Position numbers and translations under genes: made by a program. The notes beneath the pieces are model-generated. The model was given only the letters and a program-made list of their open reading frames with translations. It was not told where the DNA came from and ran no database searches. Below, one piece after another: positions 19,035 through 28,772 of a DNA stretch of 64,000 nucleotides. The stretch covers positions 51,024 to 115,023 of the forward strand of contig MU603981.1 in the NCBI GenBank assembly GCA_025201845.1, in the 5' to 3' direction. Position 1 is the stretch's first letter, and every line of letters begins with the position of its first letter. This DNA is from Martensiomyces pterosporus (lineage: Eukaryota; Kickxellomycota; Kickxellomycetes; Kickxellales; Kickxellaceae).

Positions 19035-21932
19035 ATGTATTCAGACAACTCGGACAACTCGGCTGCAAGGGCAAAGGCGCTGATTGATGCAGCTAAGAGG
19101 CAGGGGGCTCTAGAGCAGGGAGCCGCCGTTGAGTTGCAACAAGCGATGGACTCGTTGGTGGAAGGCTCGCTTGGGCCAGGTGCTAGCCCTAACTCTGCAG
19201 AGGCACCTCTATTCCTCATCAGCGAGATGCTATCCGATACATCGATATGCCTGCTGTGTGAATGCGGTGCTCGCACAGCTTCGCTGGCCCTCCGCACAGC
19301 TCTCCTGGATAGCGGACAGCAAAGCGGCGAGACGTCGATGCACAGCACACAAGCCATTGATCTCTGCTTATCAAAGATGGTGAGCCTCTACGATGAGCTT
19401 GGGCGACATCTGGAAAGAGTCTGTGGGTCGCCTGCGACCACGAGCACACCTGGCATGTCTGATATGCTACAGCTGGCTTTTGCATGCACAGAGAGTTTGT
19501 GTGGATGCTTGGAGCACATGTCATCAGGCGATGCAAGCATTCAGCGGTCTCCGTCAATATGGATGTCGAGTCTCGAGGGGGCCAACCCGGTTGCACTCTA
19601 TCTGGTGAAGCTGTTCGAAGGCGCATGCCGTGTGTTTGCTGCATCCACTAACCAGGCACTAAGAAAGCAACCGCAATACACAGCGCACTGCAACTCTCTG
19701 TTCAAGGTATCTGGCAGGCTCGTTGATGCTGTTTCGTCGGTGCTCAGCTCAAACGCACATCTCCAGCAGGATTTGGGCATGAAGAGATCGGTAATGGAGC
19801 GGTACTGCGAGCACGCTTTGGCCGCGTACAAGGCACTCATGGGCTCTCCACAGCAGTTCAAGGTGGTGTGGAAGTCCCTGTGCAAGATTGCCACATCATT
19901 CTCTGCAGCCTCGTTTGACAACTCTGGCCTTTGCTTGAAGATATACCTGCAATCTTGCGATACTGTGCAGACACTCGCGTCACAGACCACAGCCTTGTTC
20001 CGGCGCACCGACGCTGCAGACATGGCCGCCCCTGCGCTCCTGCGACGCACGAAAAGCTCGCTGGCTTTTATTCGGTTCTTTGTGTTCCAAATGTCGGCGC
20101 TATTGGCGAAGATCCGTGGGCCAGACACGGATGCCATGGATCGGGAAAGCAGCCCTGATGCAAGACCCATCGTGGACACAATGGCGATGTTTGACGTCAT
20201 ATTCGGAGAGCTGATGGATGCACGCACTCTAGCACATGTTTCGCTGGAAATATCGACTGTTGCACGCCAGACAGTATCGACAGTGGTCGAAAGGCTTGCT
20301 ATCTCGCTGTTTTCTCAGAGCACTCGGCCAATTCTGGCATACTTGGACTCGCTCTGGGCGTTTGTATCCAGTGCCAAAACCACCCGTGCCACTAGCTCTC
20401 AGATACCACTGCTGGAGGGGATCACACGCACTTCGGCAAACCGCGAAATCCTTCGGATCATTCTCGCCAATATTGGCTCGCTTTCACCCGACCAACAGCA
20501 AGAGCTCGTGGACCATGACATGCCAGTCATAAGCGCGTTTGTTTTGGCAGTAGATCGGGACCCAGTCACAGTGTTTTCTGCTACAAAAGGTGATTCGTAC
20601 ATCTGCGATGGGCAGCAGACCATGGCGATCGAATACGAGCGGCTCGTGTCGTCAGCATCTGTGTGTGCAGCAAGCCTTGCGTCTGCGGATATGTTTGGCC
20701 GGTGGGAGCTGTCTTCGTTGCTTATAGTCTTGCAATCTCCTCCTGGAAGTCTCGGTGCAAGGGTTGTTATTGACGCGTGGCTGGTCCTGGCAAAGCAATT
20801 GCTACCGCATGAGGCGCTGACCTCGGCGCTGAGCGGCATTGTGGATGTGCTGCTGGATTGCCCCGAAAGCCTTGTCGAAGTTACGCGCAGTCGTCTGTCC
20901 AGAATGTTCACCGGGTTTCTGTCTAACTGCAGCGAAGAAGAGCAGGCTGCATTCTTGTCGGACCTGTCTACGCGGCTCTCCAGACAGGATAGCCCTGCTG
21001 ATTGTGTGCGGATTTACTCTCTTGTCCCGTGGGATATATGCAGTAGTCCAAGGACTCACGATCTCGTCGGCAAGGGGGTTGGGCAAATTCTGTCAAAACT
21101 GGATCGATCAGACTTGTCTGGAGATAGCATGCATCTATTTTCTGCACTGTGTGCCTTTGCACCAGCAGTAAAGAAATTCGCATTGGAGCAGGAAAAACGC
21201 GCGATATGTAGGCACACGGTCGACATACTCGAAACCTGCCTGAAAAAAGATATCAGCAGCAGCAGCAGCGGATTGCAGATAGTCGATGAGGTATTAGGAA
21301 TGGCCGTATCGTTTGCAGCAGAGGACATTGAGCTCGCTGGATCGCTACTGGGGCTGTGCGTAAAGCACATTGATGGGTCTGCTTTCCGCAGTGCCAGCGC
21401 AGGCTTTCTTCTGGCATCCTTGGCTGGATGCTTTGCTTCGGCGGATCTTGAACAGCCTTCGTTGCTTGCAGCTGTGCCCCAGTTGAAGCAAGTGTTTCAA
21501 CATCTTGTAAACGACAATATCCCTTGGATCGTTCGGCATGAGGCCCACGTCCAGCTGATCCGGTTCGCAATGGAATCTGCCAACAGCAGCATCACCGAGA
21601 CGCTTGTCCCTGAGGCAATGCAGTCGTCTCTGTTGTCGTTTATCCAAAGAGAACCTGCCGGTGAAAGCGTTGCGTTTGGTGGCGAGATGGACTCCATCTA
21701 TCGATCGTGCTTTGACATTCCAATGTCTAGCTACCTGAACGTTTTTGGTGACAGCCGCAAGATCGCAAGCAGCGGTGGAGGGGAGTTGAACTCGCTGCTT
21801 GCGGCAATCAGCGCACTGCGAGGCGAGCTGGTGGCAGCAAGTCGCGACGACAGTCTGACAGCCCGTTCTGCCCGGGCTGTGCAGGAAAGCCTGATGAAGC
21901 TGTCACAGGACATTGAACAGTTCCTTCGCTGA
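19035..21932 (+). CDS. FIRRM: FIRRM/C1orf112-like (DUF4487) helical-repeat protein
   Basis: A 965-residue, all-helical, Leu/Ala/Ser-rich protein, intronless. I read it as a homologue of FIRRM (human C1orf112, plant FLIP), which partners the AAA+ ATPase FIGNL1 to remove or limit RAD51 at recombination sites. Supporting similarity is in the family pattern of the FKVVWKSLCKIA block in the N-terminal half (about residue 280), in the C-terminal NDNIPWIVRHEAHVQLIRFAM helix pair followed by a short linker, and in the final helices (SLMKLSQDIEQFLR). Overall length and the position of these blocks match. There is no catalytic motif, as expected for an adaptor. The assignment rests on remembered patterns rather than an alignment. 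Alternative: an unrelated HEAT-like scaffold. Confidence 0.6.
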   Translation: MYSDNSDNSAARAKALIDAAKRQGALEQGAAVELQQAMDSLVEGSLGPGASPNSAEAPLFLISEMLSDTSICLLCECGARTASLALRTALLDSGQQSGETSMHSTQAIDLCLSKMVSLYDELGRHLERVCGSPATTSTPGMSDMLQLAFACTESLCGCLEHMSSGDASIQRSPSIWMSSLEGANPVALYLVKLFEGACRVFAASTNQALRKQPQYTAHCNSLFKVSGRLVDAVSSVLSSNAHLQQDLGMKRSVMERYCEHALAAYKALMGSPQQFKVVWKSLCKIATSFSAASFDNSGLCLKIYLQSCDTVQTLASQTTALFRRTDAADMAAPALLRRTKSSLAFIRFFVFQMSALLAKIRGPDTDAMDRESSPDARPIVDTMAMFDVIFGELMDARTLAHVSLEISTVARQTVSTVVERLAISLFSQSTRPILAYLDSLWAFVSSAKTTRATSSQIPLLEGITRTSANREILRIILANIGSLSPDQQQELVDHDMPVISAFVLAVDRDPVTVFSATKGDSYICDGQQTMAIEYERLVSSASVCAASLASADMFGRWELSSLLIVLQSPPGSLGARVVIDAWLVLAKQLLPHEALTSALSGIVDVLLDCPESLVEVTRSRLSRMFTGFLSNCSEEEQAAFLSDLSTRLSRQDSPADCVRIYSLVPWDICSSPRTHDLVGKGVGQILSKLDRSDLSGDSMHLFSALCAFAPAVKKFALEQEKRAICRHTVDILETCLKKDISSSSSGLQIVDEVLGMAVSFAAEDIELAGSLLGLCVKHIDGSAFRSASAGFLLASLAGCFASADLEQPSLLAAVPQLKQVFQHLVNDNIPWIVRHEAHVQLIRFAMESANSSITETLVPEAMQSSLLSFIQREPAGESVAFGGEMDSIYRSCFDIPMSSYLNVFGDSRKIASSGGGELNSLLAAISALRGELVAASRDDSLTARSARAVQESLMKLSQDIEQFLR

Positions 21933-22108
21933 ATACATCTGGCCCACCACTTTGGCCAAAGCCATAAACTCGTGCATTGAATACATTTCATAAAATACTG
22001 CTTATGGCTTGTTTGATTGGGCGGTGTTTTTCATTTCGCCGCCGTTCCTTTTGTGTACCTTGTTCTTTCTTTGCTATTTCAGCGAGCACTGTGCTGCATA
22101 TCGTTGCC

Positions 22109-22756
22109 ATGTCGTCGTTTCTCAAGGAAGAGCTCGCCAAGCGTGGAATCGACGATGAGGCCATCGTTGAGTACTGCGTCGGCCTGTTGGACGACGACAC
22201 CATGGACGGCGATGAGAAGCAGGAGGCGATCGCCGGGTACCTTGAAGCAGCGACCGACGAGGACCTTGGTGATGTAATCAAGAAGGCTCTAGAGATGAGC
22301 GACGACGAGCGAGCAAAGCGCGAGGTTGCGGATCAAGCCAAGGCCAAGGAGGCCCTGGACCGCGCACTCATAAAAGAAAAGGAGGAGCTGGAGAGAGATG
22401 CCAAAGAGACTAGAGAGGTGGTGAGCTCGACTGTGAGGCAGATGACCGCCGAGGAGAGGAAGCAGAGGGAGCGGTTCCTGATGACATACGGATTCGACGT
22501 CGACGAGATCGTTGAGGGCCAGAACGGCGAGGACGAGATTGTGTACAAGGGCAGAGACGAAGGAAAGGCGGATCTGGGCGTTGAGAGGAACACCAACGCG
22601 CAGGTTGCGGCCGAGAAGGATAGGGCGCTGAGGGAGAGCAGCAGAGCGGCGCACCAGAAGAAGCTGGAGAGAGAGAAGGAGCTCGTGGAGAAGGAGAAGC
22701 TGCGCAAGGAGAAGGAGAAGCGCAGGACCATGAAGAAGGAGAAGCGCAGGATGTAA
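22109..22756 (+). CDS. CCDC43: CCDC43-like coiled-coil protein
   Basis: A 215-residue protein of the CCDC43 family, whose molecular role is poorly known. The N-terminal ~75 residues form the acidic helical domain typical of the family (MSSFLKEELAKRGIDDEAI, then YCVGLLDDDTMDGDEKQEAI). The rest is a highly charged Lys/Glu/Arg coiled coil that ends in basic repeats (KEKEKRRTMKKEKRRM). A middle block with EERKQRERFLMTYGFD is also characteristic. The frame is open further upstream, but the ATG at 22109 begins the conserved domain. The gene is intronless and tightly packed, about 175 bp after the FIRRM-like stop and 300 bp before MMAA. Confidence 0.8.
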   Translation: MSSFLKEELAKRGIDDEAIVEYCVGLLDDDTMDGDEKQEAIAGYLEAATDEDLGDVIKKALEMSDDERAKREVADQAKAKEALDRALIKEKEELERDAKETREVVSSTVRQMTAEERKQRERFLMTYGFDVDEIVEGQNGEDEIVYKGRDEGKADLGVERNTNAQVAAEKDRALRESSRAAHQKKLEREKELVEKEKLRKEKEKRRTMKKEKRRM

Positions 22757-23056
22757 ACGCAGTGTGCGCTTCGGGATGGTGTGTGACGGATACGCCCATA
22801 GAATCCGTGGGAAACAGCGCTTGCATGTATGCGCAGAGCGAATCTATCACTCTGCTTTTGCGTCGTTCCAAAGCCGCTCCTTTTTCTTTCCCCAATCCTA
22901 GCCAGCTCACCTTTTACGTAAAACACCTGTGTATTTGTTTCTGCTCCCCTTGCTGCTCACGTTTGTCAAAGGCCTTTTAGAATTGAGGTTCGCAGTCAAC
23001 CTCTTTTCCTGTATTTTTTGTGCATTCCGTCTGGTTCCGTTTTCTGCTTTTCGGCA
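22757..23056. other. Intergenic, CCDC43 3' / MMAA 5'
   Basis: 300 bp with a pyrimidine-rich leader (22990-23050) upstream of the MMAA start. Nothing else was recognised. Confidence 0.4.
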
Positions 23057-24249
23057 ATGCATTCGCTGTTTTCTGCCAGAGGTGTAGGGGGACTGCTCAA
23101 GCAGCAGCGCTATTGTTGTAGCTGTGGCTCGCAGGCGCGGCGGCAGCTCTCGGCAAAGGCGCAGTCGCTGTTTGATGGCATCCGCAACGGAGACCGAGCA
23201 TCGCTTGCACGCGGAATAACACTGGGTAAGCAGCAATCAACAGCTGGAGGCGAAACCACAGCAATGCTGGCTAGCTGCATGCACACTCCCTGCGTTGCTA
23301 AAGGCCACCCCCCTTTGTTGTTTTGTTTCCCTGGCTAGTTGAATCTACTAGAACCGACCACCGGGAGCAGGCAAGGGAGCTGGTTTCAGAGTGCATGCGC
23401 GTCGACCGCCCCAGATCGCTGCGGATCGGGCTGACAGGTACACCAGGCGTGGGAAAGTCCACGTTTATCGAGGCATTCGGCATGATGCTGATCAACAAGG
23501 GCCACCGCGTGTCGGTTCTGGCCGTTGACCCGTCGTCGTCCCGATCAGGCGGCTCGATTCTCGGCGACAAGACACGGATGCAGGACCTAAGTGTTGCCGA
23601 CGGCGCCTACGTGCGGCCATCGCCCAGCCGCGGGTCCTTGGGCGGCGTGGCTCGCAACACACTCGACTCCATTATACTCACGGAAGCCAGCGGCTACGAC
23701 ATCTGCCTGGTCGAGACCGTGGGTGTTGGGCAGTCGGAGACCATGGTTGCGGACATGGTCGACATGTTTGTCCTCTTGCTGCAGCCTGGCTCGGGCGACG
23801 AGCTGCAGGGCGTGAAACGCGGCATCATGGAGCTGGCCGACCTCATCATCATCAACAAGGCCGACGGGGCATTGGAGATTCCAGCCAAGCTGACGAGAAC
23901 GGAGATCATGAATGCCCTCCACCTGATGCTGCCCCGCCGGTCGTGCTGGACACCCAAGGTGGTCAGGGCATCGGCTGTCACGGGATTCAATCTGGAGCGT
24001 GTGTGGTCGACCATCGAGACCTACTTTGAGAAGCTGAGGGAGTCGGACGAGTGGGACTCGCTGAGGTCCGAGCAGCAGTCCAAGTGGATGTGGCGCGAGG
24101 TCACGAACCTGCTTATGATGAGGATCAACCGTGATCCGCAGGCCAAGGAACTGGCGAGGTCGCTGGAGAAGGACGTCATCAGTGGCAAGCTGCCGCCTGG
24201 CATTGCGGCCGAGCAGATTGTTAGCAGATTCCTCTCCGCAAGCAAATGA
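23057..24249 (+). CDS. MMAA: MMAA/MeaB cobalamin-chaperone GTPase, two exons
   Basis: A G3E-type GTPase of the MeaB/ArgK/MMAA family. It gates delivery of adenosylcobalamin to, and protects, methylmalonyl-CoA mutase in the mitochondrial matrix. Exon 1 is 23057-23225 and exon 2 is 23339-24249 (intron GTAAGC...CTAG, 113 bp), giving 359 residues. The N-terminus is basic and Cys/Gly/Arg-rich, consistent with a presequence. The join restores GITLVESTRTDHREQA, a family landmark. The P-loop is GTPGVGKST, followed by AVDPSSSRSGGSILGDKTRM, the switch region ETVGVGQSE and the base-recognition motif NKAD. The C-terminal dimerisation arm is present. Its presence predicts a cobalamin-dependent methylmalonyl-CoA mutase elsewhere in this genome. 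Confidence 0.94.
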
Positions 24250-24396
24250 ATTTCCCAGCATGCGCGATATATATAAACAGCAGATCCTATTGGTATAAGG
24301 AGATGTGTGGTGTATGTGCGCACTGCAAGAGACTAGATATAGACTATAACTGAAAGAGAGAGTACAAGGGGATTGGTAGCAGACGTGGAGCTGTTG

Positions 24397-25269
24397 TTAG
24401 ACGATGCTGATAGAGCTCTTGCCCTCTATTACAGGAAAACAGCAGGCACAAACAACCAGCAGAAAAGAAGAGAGGAGTTAGTAGCAGCGGAAAGCGCATC
24501 GATCAACAGCGAGCAGCCAGAAAGCAGCCCTCCTTGTTTACCTTTGTGGGAGTGCACAGTGTAGAGGAACCGCGCTATTGTGTCTACCTCGTCGACCATG
24601 TGGTTTGAGAAATGGCGGGTGGCAGCCACAACCAATTCCTCTTTAGACGACCGCGCCTTGACGTTGAGCTTGAACACCTGCCGGTATTTGCGCAGAATCT
24701 GGATATTAAGCGAATTGAAGTCCAGCTACACCAGAAAATGCACCCACAAAGAAAGAGGCTTAGCTATGCATGCAAGGGGAGGGGCCAGTCTCTTTGCGCA
24801 TAGCACGGGGGTTTAGAAAGGGTGCAAGAGCGAGCCGCTGCTTACCTGAGTGTACTTGGCTAGTAGCAGTGGTAGCAGTGGTAGCAGTGGTAGCAGTGGT
24901 CGGGATAGGCGAAATGAGGTGAAATTAAGGCTGGGGTTTAGTGACAGTGGTGTGTATAAGTGTGTTTAGGTAGGCCGCAGAGCACGCCTATGCTTCTCTT
25001 CCACAGAGCTGAATTCAGCTGCGGTGAATGTGCCAGCCAAGAAAGCGCTCCAGGCTGGCAGGGCAACCAATTCGCTGGTTTGACATAGCTACAGATAGAC
25101 AAATAGAGGCGGGCGGCTGTGTTCCCATGGGCCTCCGTTTCCCTTGTCTCCTACCTGACGTGCGGCTGCTTTTTGGCGTGGCCCCGGCGGCCGATGCGCC
25201 CGACAGGCGGCTATTGTGCGCGACAGCACTGCTGCTGGTGCTGGTGTTATTCTTTTGCCGAGGAGCCAT
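24397..25269 (-). CDS. SAP30: SAP30-like Sin3/HDAC complex subunit, four exons with a 14-nt microexon
   Basis: A short SAP30-type protein; SAP30 bridges Sin3 and class I histone deacetylases. Proposed exons are 25269-25155, 24859-24846 (14 nt), 24725-24542 and 24425-24397, giving 113 residues with every junction in phase. Introns begin GTAGGA, GTAAGC and GTAAAC and end in TAG. The last has a textbook TACTAAC branch site and a long pyrimidine tract. After a Ser/Thr/Arg-rich basic leader comes the SAP30 Sin3-binding domain: LDFNSLNIQILRKYRQVF, then KEELVVAATRHF, then DEVDTIARFLYTVHS. The C-terminal tail is short (EGKSSISIV). Only the third exon looks coding by itself, so simple gene finders may miss the gene. 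The Sin3-binding domain is convincing; the first two exons rest on phase and splice sites. Confidence 0.75.
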
Positions 25270-25662
25270 TATTGGTATTGCACACTGAGGACACAGAAAA
25301 GTAGAGGGCGGAATCCGATGAAGAGAGGAAAAGAGAAGCGCTGCTGCCAGGAAGCCCGAGGGGCATGGAAAAAACGGCAGAGGAAAAATTAGGCGATTGA
25401 CCCACTCTCCGGCCCGCGCGAGCACATATCACCACCGACTGCTGCACAGATGCCGACGTGTTTCTCGCACTAAAGCCAGCCAATCATGCGGCGAGCCAAT
25501 TTGGGGAAGCTAGCCCCCACTACCCGCCCAATCCATCCAGCGCACCACCTCCAGGGGATTCAGGCTGAAATGGGTGTGCGCTGAACAGAGACATGGCGGT
25601 GTGGAGGCGCTGGACACAACAACAACAAAAATGGCAATAATGACAGTGCCGAGATTGTTTGG
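25270..25662. other. Intergenic, SAP30-like 5' side
   Basis: About 390 bp holding the SAP30-like promoter and the 3' UTR of the next minus-strand gene. No gene-like feature was recognised. Confidence 0.4.
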
Positions 25663-25929
25663 CTAGATCGACGTGAAGAGGTTTGCCTTGGGTCCGCCTG
25701 AAGCTCCCCTGCGTGGATGCATGGAGTCATGCATTGAGGTTTCGGTGGCATAGCACCCGGCAACCGAGTGCAGGGCGTCTTGGATGGTGTACTTGAGGTT
25801 CTTGAGCGACTGCTTCCTCTTGGCAGGCGAGCTGCGGATCGGAAGCGAGTCCTCGTGGCTGCTGGCCTGCGAGGTGGAAGCAACGGCGTTGCTCTGGTGG
25901 TGGTTGCTGCTGCTGGTGCTGCTAGACAT
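25663..25929 (-). CDS. Small hypothetical Ser-rich protein
   Basis: An 88-residue frame that I do not recognise. It starts with a Ser/Asn/His-rich disordered segment, followed by a basic patch (SSPAKRKQSLKNLKY), a short amphipathic helix (TIQDALHSVAGCYATE) and a Gly/Pro tail. The ATG at 25929 is preferred over the longer upstream extension, which is Pro/His-rich and looks like 5' UTR. The helical core flanked by phosphorylatable Ser residues is compatible with a small regulatory protein, but no function is claimed. It is divergently arranged with COX11. Confidence 0.45.
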   Translation of the reverse strand: MSSSTSSSNHHQSNAVASTSQASSHEDSLPIRSSPAKRKQSLKNLKYTIQDALHSVAGCYATETSMHDSMHPRRGASGGPKANLFTSI

Positions 25930-26693
25930 GGCTGACGTCTGCGGGGAATGCAATGGTACAGGGTGTAATATAATCGCTGCTGCAGGGTGCTTGGAGTGGC
26001 TGTGAGAAGCTGGCGAGGGTTGGGAGAAACGGGGAGTAGGGCGAGGAAATGGCCTGGTATTTAAACCATTTTTCTTGTAGAGCGAGACAGCCAAATGCAC
26101 TTTGCGACATGTGCACCCCCGGTCGCAAGCACAACCAAATCACAACGCGATCTGCACAGCCTGTGCTTGGAATGCCATCCAATGCAAATCTAATCTCCAT
26201 GCAGAGTGTCCTTTGGCTCTATCGCCCGGTGGGACGCAGCACGGGGGCCAACGAAAAAAGCAAGCAAGTAAATGTTTACGCTAACCACACTGTGCAGCAC
26301 GCTGCACATAGTGCAGTGGCAGCAGGAGGCAGTGGTCACAAAGCATTTCGCTTATTTCGCTTAATGCGCTGGTGCATTGGGAGGGGGGTTTATTGACTCC
26401 ATTCCTGGTGCTGGTGACACGAACTCCCCTGGCAATCGCCACTGGGTGCGTTTGTCATGTATTGCTGAATCAGGCCATTGCGCCGTGCAATGTGACCCGC
26501 GGCTCGACCGCCCCTTGCCGCTCCGGCTCGCGACCATGGAAGGCGGCTCTTGCCGTTCTGCGTTTTATTTCGATAAGCAATGCAGGCTGCCCTCGATTTG
26601 AGCAGCGCAGGCGAGTTGGCGTCGAATTCGCAGCTGCATTTCTCCTCTGCTAGCAGAAACTCACGCAAATCGTCTTTCGTACACTTTCACGCC
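25930..26693. promoter_or_regulatory. Divergent promoter, small hypothetical / COX11
   Basis: About 760 bp without a convincing gene. It contains CA/TG-rich short words (26290-26330, repeated GCAGCACGCTGCAC-like) but no clear regulatory module. Confidence 0.4.
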
Positions 26694-27548
26694 ATGTCTC
26701 TCGGTCGGCTTTGCTGGAGCAGCGGAGCTCGCATGCCCGCGTGGGCAGTGGGGCGCCGGGGCGTCGCAGCCAGCCGCTTGTTTACGACCCTGCCAAACCC
26801 CGCTGTGGGCCGCCTCGGGGCACCAGCACCGGCATCTTTGGTGGCATCGGCCTGGACAGCGCCACGCGTCCACCCATACACAACCGCACCAGCAAACGGC
26901 ACTGGCAAGGAAGGCGGCAGTCGGCATCAGGTGCGCAAGCAGACGCATCACCAAACAGGCGGACGCAGCGCACGCGAGGAGTTCAGGCGGTACCAGGAGG
27001 AGTCACGGCGCAAGAACGTGACGGGTATCCTGTACGTCGGCTCCTTCGTCATATTCTTCCTAGGCGTGTCCTATGCCGCTGTTCCGCTCTACCGCCTCTT
27101 GTGCAAGCGCACGGGATACATGGGCACGCCCAAGACCGAGCCTACCAAGCGCGACGTGGAGACACTGATGCCGCTGGAGGGGCACCGCAAGCTGAGAATC
27201 AAGTTCTCCGGCCAGGTGTCCACGCTGTTGGACTGGTCGTTTAAGCCTGAGCAGAAGCAGGTTGCCGTGGTGCCCGGAGAAACGGCCCTGGCGTTTTACA
27301 AGGCTTACAATCGATCGGATAAGCCGATCGTGGGGATTGCTACGTATAATGTGGTGCCGGAGCAGGCAGCGCCGTACTTCAACAAGATCCAGTGCTTCTG
27401 CTTTGATGAGCAGCAGCTGGACCCAAAGGAGGAGATCGATATGCCGGTGTTCTTCTTCATTGATCCGGAGTTTGCTGAGGATCCGCTGATGGATGATATC
27501 GACACGATCACGCTCTCGTACACATTCTTCAAGGCCTCTGGGCGGTAG
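26694..27548 (+). CDS. COX11: COX11 cytochrome c oxidase copper chaperone
   Basis: COX11 delivers copper to the CuB site of Cox1 during assembly of cytochrome c oxidase; it is anchored in the mitochondrial inner membrane with its copper domain in the intermembrane space. The intronless 284-residue frame has an Arg/Ala/Ser-rich presequence, a basic juxtamembrane region (REEFRRYQEESRRKN) and a single transmembrane helix near residues 112-132. The conserved AVPLYRLLCKRTGYMGTP follows, then the copper-binding CFCF motif near residue 245 (NKIQCFCFDEQ) and the family ending MDDIDTITLSYTFF. The ATG at 26694 is the first that starts a presequence; upstream in-frame sequence is not conserved-looking. 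Confidence 0.95.
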   Translation: MSLGRLCWSSGARMPAWAVGRRGVAASRLFTTLPNPAVGRLGAPAPASLVASAWTAPRVHPYTTAPANGTGKEGGSRHQVRKQTHHQTGGRSAREEFRRYQEESRRKNVTGILYVGSFVIFFLGVSYAAVPLYRLLCKRTGYMGTPKTEPTKRDVETLMPLEGHRKLRIKFSGQVSTLLDWSFKPEQKQVAVVPGETALAFYKAYNRSDKPIVGIATYNVVPEQAAPYFNKIQCFCFDEQQLDPKEEIDMPVFFFIDPEFAEDPLMDDIDTITLSYTFFKASGR

Positions 27549-28162
27549 ATGGAGGGACAGAGAGGGGCGGCGAATCCAAACAAGGCAGGAGCTTGCTGCT
27601 AGACTTCATTTTCTTTTACTTCATTTGGCTGCAGCACAGATAGAGACACATACATGCTCAGTGCCGCCCACAGTAGCAGCTGCCATGTGTGTGCGCATGG
27701 CTGATTGGGACAGATGGGAGCCGTAAATGGGTGAAGCGCTGGCAGTGCTTTTGCCGGGGTTCTAGGCTCTCAGCCTCCATGCCACATAGTCGCTACGAAG
27801 CAAAGCGACCACAGTGCTCTGGAATCGCTTGTGTGCGCCATTTGGTGGTTTTGTTTATATGTAGCGATCTGTATTTTGTTCATGCAGAATATGCAATGTA
27901 TGCGCTGCACTTGATACGGTCAGACACCACCCCTCAGAAGCACGCCAAAACCAAACCAGTGTAAGAGAATGGCCAGCGCCTCCTTGGCAAGACGAGTTTT
28001 CTGCATCGCCTGTTCTTGTATAAAGACGGTAATAGCAGAATCTCGCCAGTCCATTGTCTCCTGTAAAATTCCAGTGCTTTCTCTTCTTCTACCAGCGTTT
28101 ACCATCAGCTGTCAAGTCACGTCAATATACCAAACACCAGTCCTATCTGGAACAGCCCCACC
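27549..28162. promoter_or_regulatory. Intergenic with TATA box upstream of the Gln-rich gene
   Basis: About 610 bp between COX11 and the small Gln-rich gene. A GTATAAAG element at about 28018-28025 lies some 140 bp before the 28163 ATG and is followed by a CT/CA-rich leader, suggesting an inducible or strongly expressed promoter. Nothing else was recognised. Confidence 0.5.
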
Positions 28163-28600
28163 ATGCCTCACGGATTCCTTGACTCAATCAAAGAGAAGAT
28201 TGAGTCGACCCTGCACAAGGGCTCGCACGACAGCAACAGGCGGTCGAGCCAGGAAAACGACGACAGCCTGAACCCCAACAAGGATCAGTCGCGCTACGAC
28301 TCGGGCAGCAACCGCGACGAGCAGCAGAACAGGATGGGCAACAGCCAGGACAGCGGCATGAGCAGCAACCAGAACAGTGGCTACGGCCAAGGCAACCAGC
28401 AGCAGGGGATGCAGGGCTCTGGCAACCAGCAGCAATATGGCCAGCAGCCTGGCCAGCTGGACCAAGGGTTCCAGCAGCAGAACACCAGCCAGAGCAGCGG
28501 CTATGGCCAGCAGGGACTCCAAGGCCAGCAGCAGGGTGGTATGATGCAGCAGCAGGCCCAGCCTGGTCAGCAGAGCTTCCAAGGACAGAAAAACCTCTAA
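28163..28600 (+). CDS. Small Gln/Gly/Asn-rich hydrophilic protein
   Basis: A 145-residue intronless frame, unrecognised as a named family. The N-terminus (MPHGFLDSIKEKIESTLHKG) forms an amphipathic helix, followed by a charged Asp/Asn/Arg/Ser linker and, from about residue 60, a Gln/Gly/Ser/Asn-rich tail with repeated SGYGQ and GNQQQ words. It lacks Cys and Trp. The tail has prion-like composition, and the helical head resembles small fungal stress or glucose-repressible proteins; this is a compositional impression only. A TATA box and a Kozak-like CCACC before the ATG support a real, expressed gene. Confidence 0.65.
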   Translation: MPHGFLDSIKEKIESTLHKGSHDSNRRSSQENDDSLNPNKDQSRYDSGSNRDEQQNRMGNSQDSGMSSNQNSGYGQGNQQQGMQGSGNQQQYGQQPGQLDQGFQQQNTSQSSGYGQQGLQGQQQGGMMQQQAQPGQQSFQGQKNL

Positions 28601-28772
28601 CCCAAGCAGCCGCTTCCTTTTTGTTTCCTTTCCGTTTCCTTTTCTTTAGCCCCCGTTGTGAGGTGCTCTCCTTTAATATTACAGTTTCTAGTATTCAAGG
28701 AATGTGAAAAATAAAGCTAGTATATATGGATCAATCAAAGCAGAAGCATACTGCTGTGTGGATCCTGTCCGC

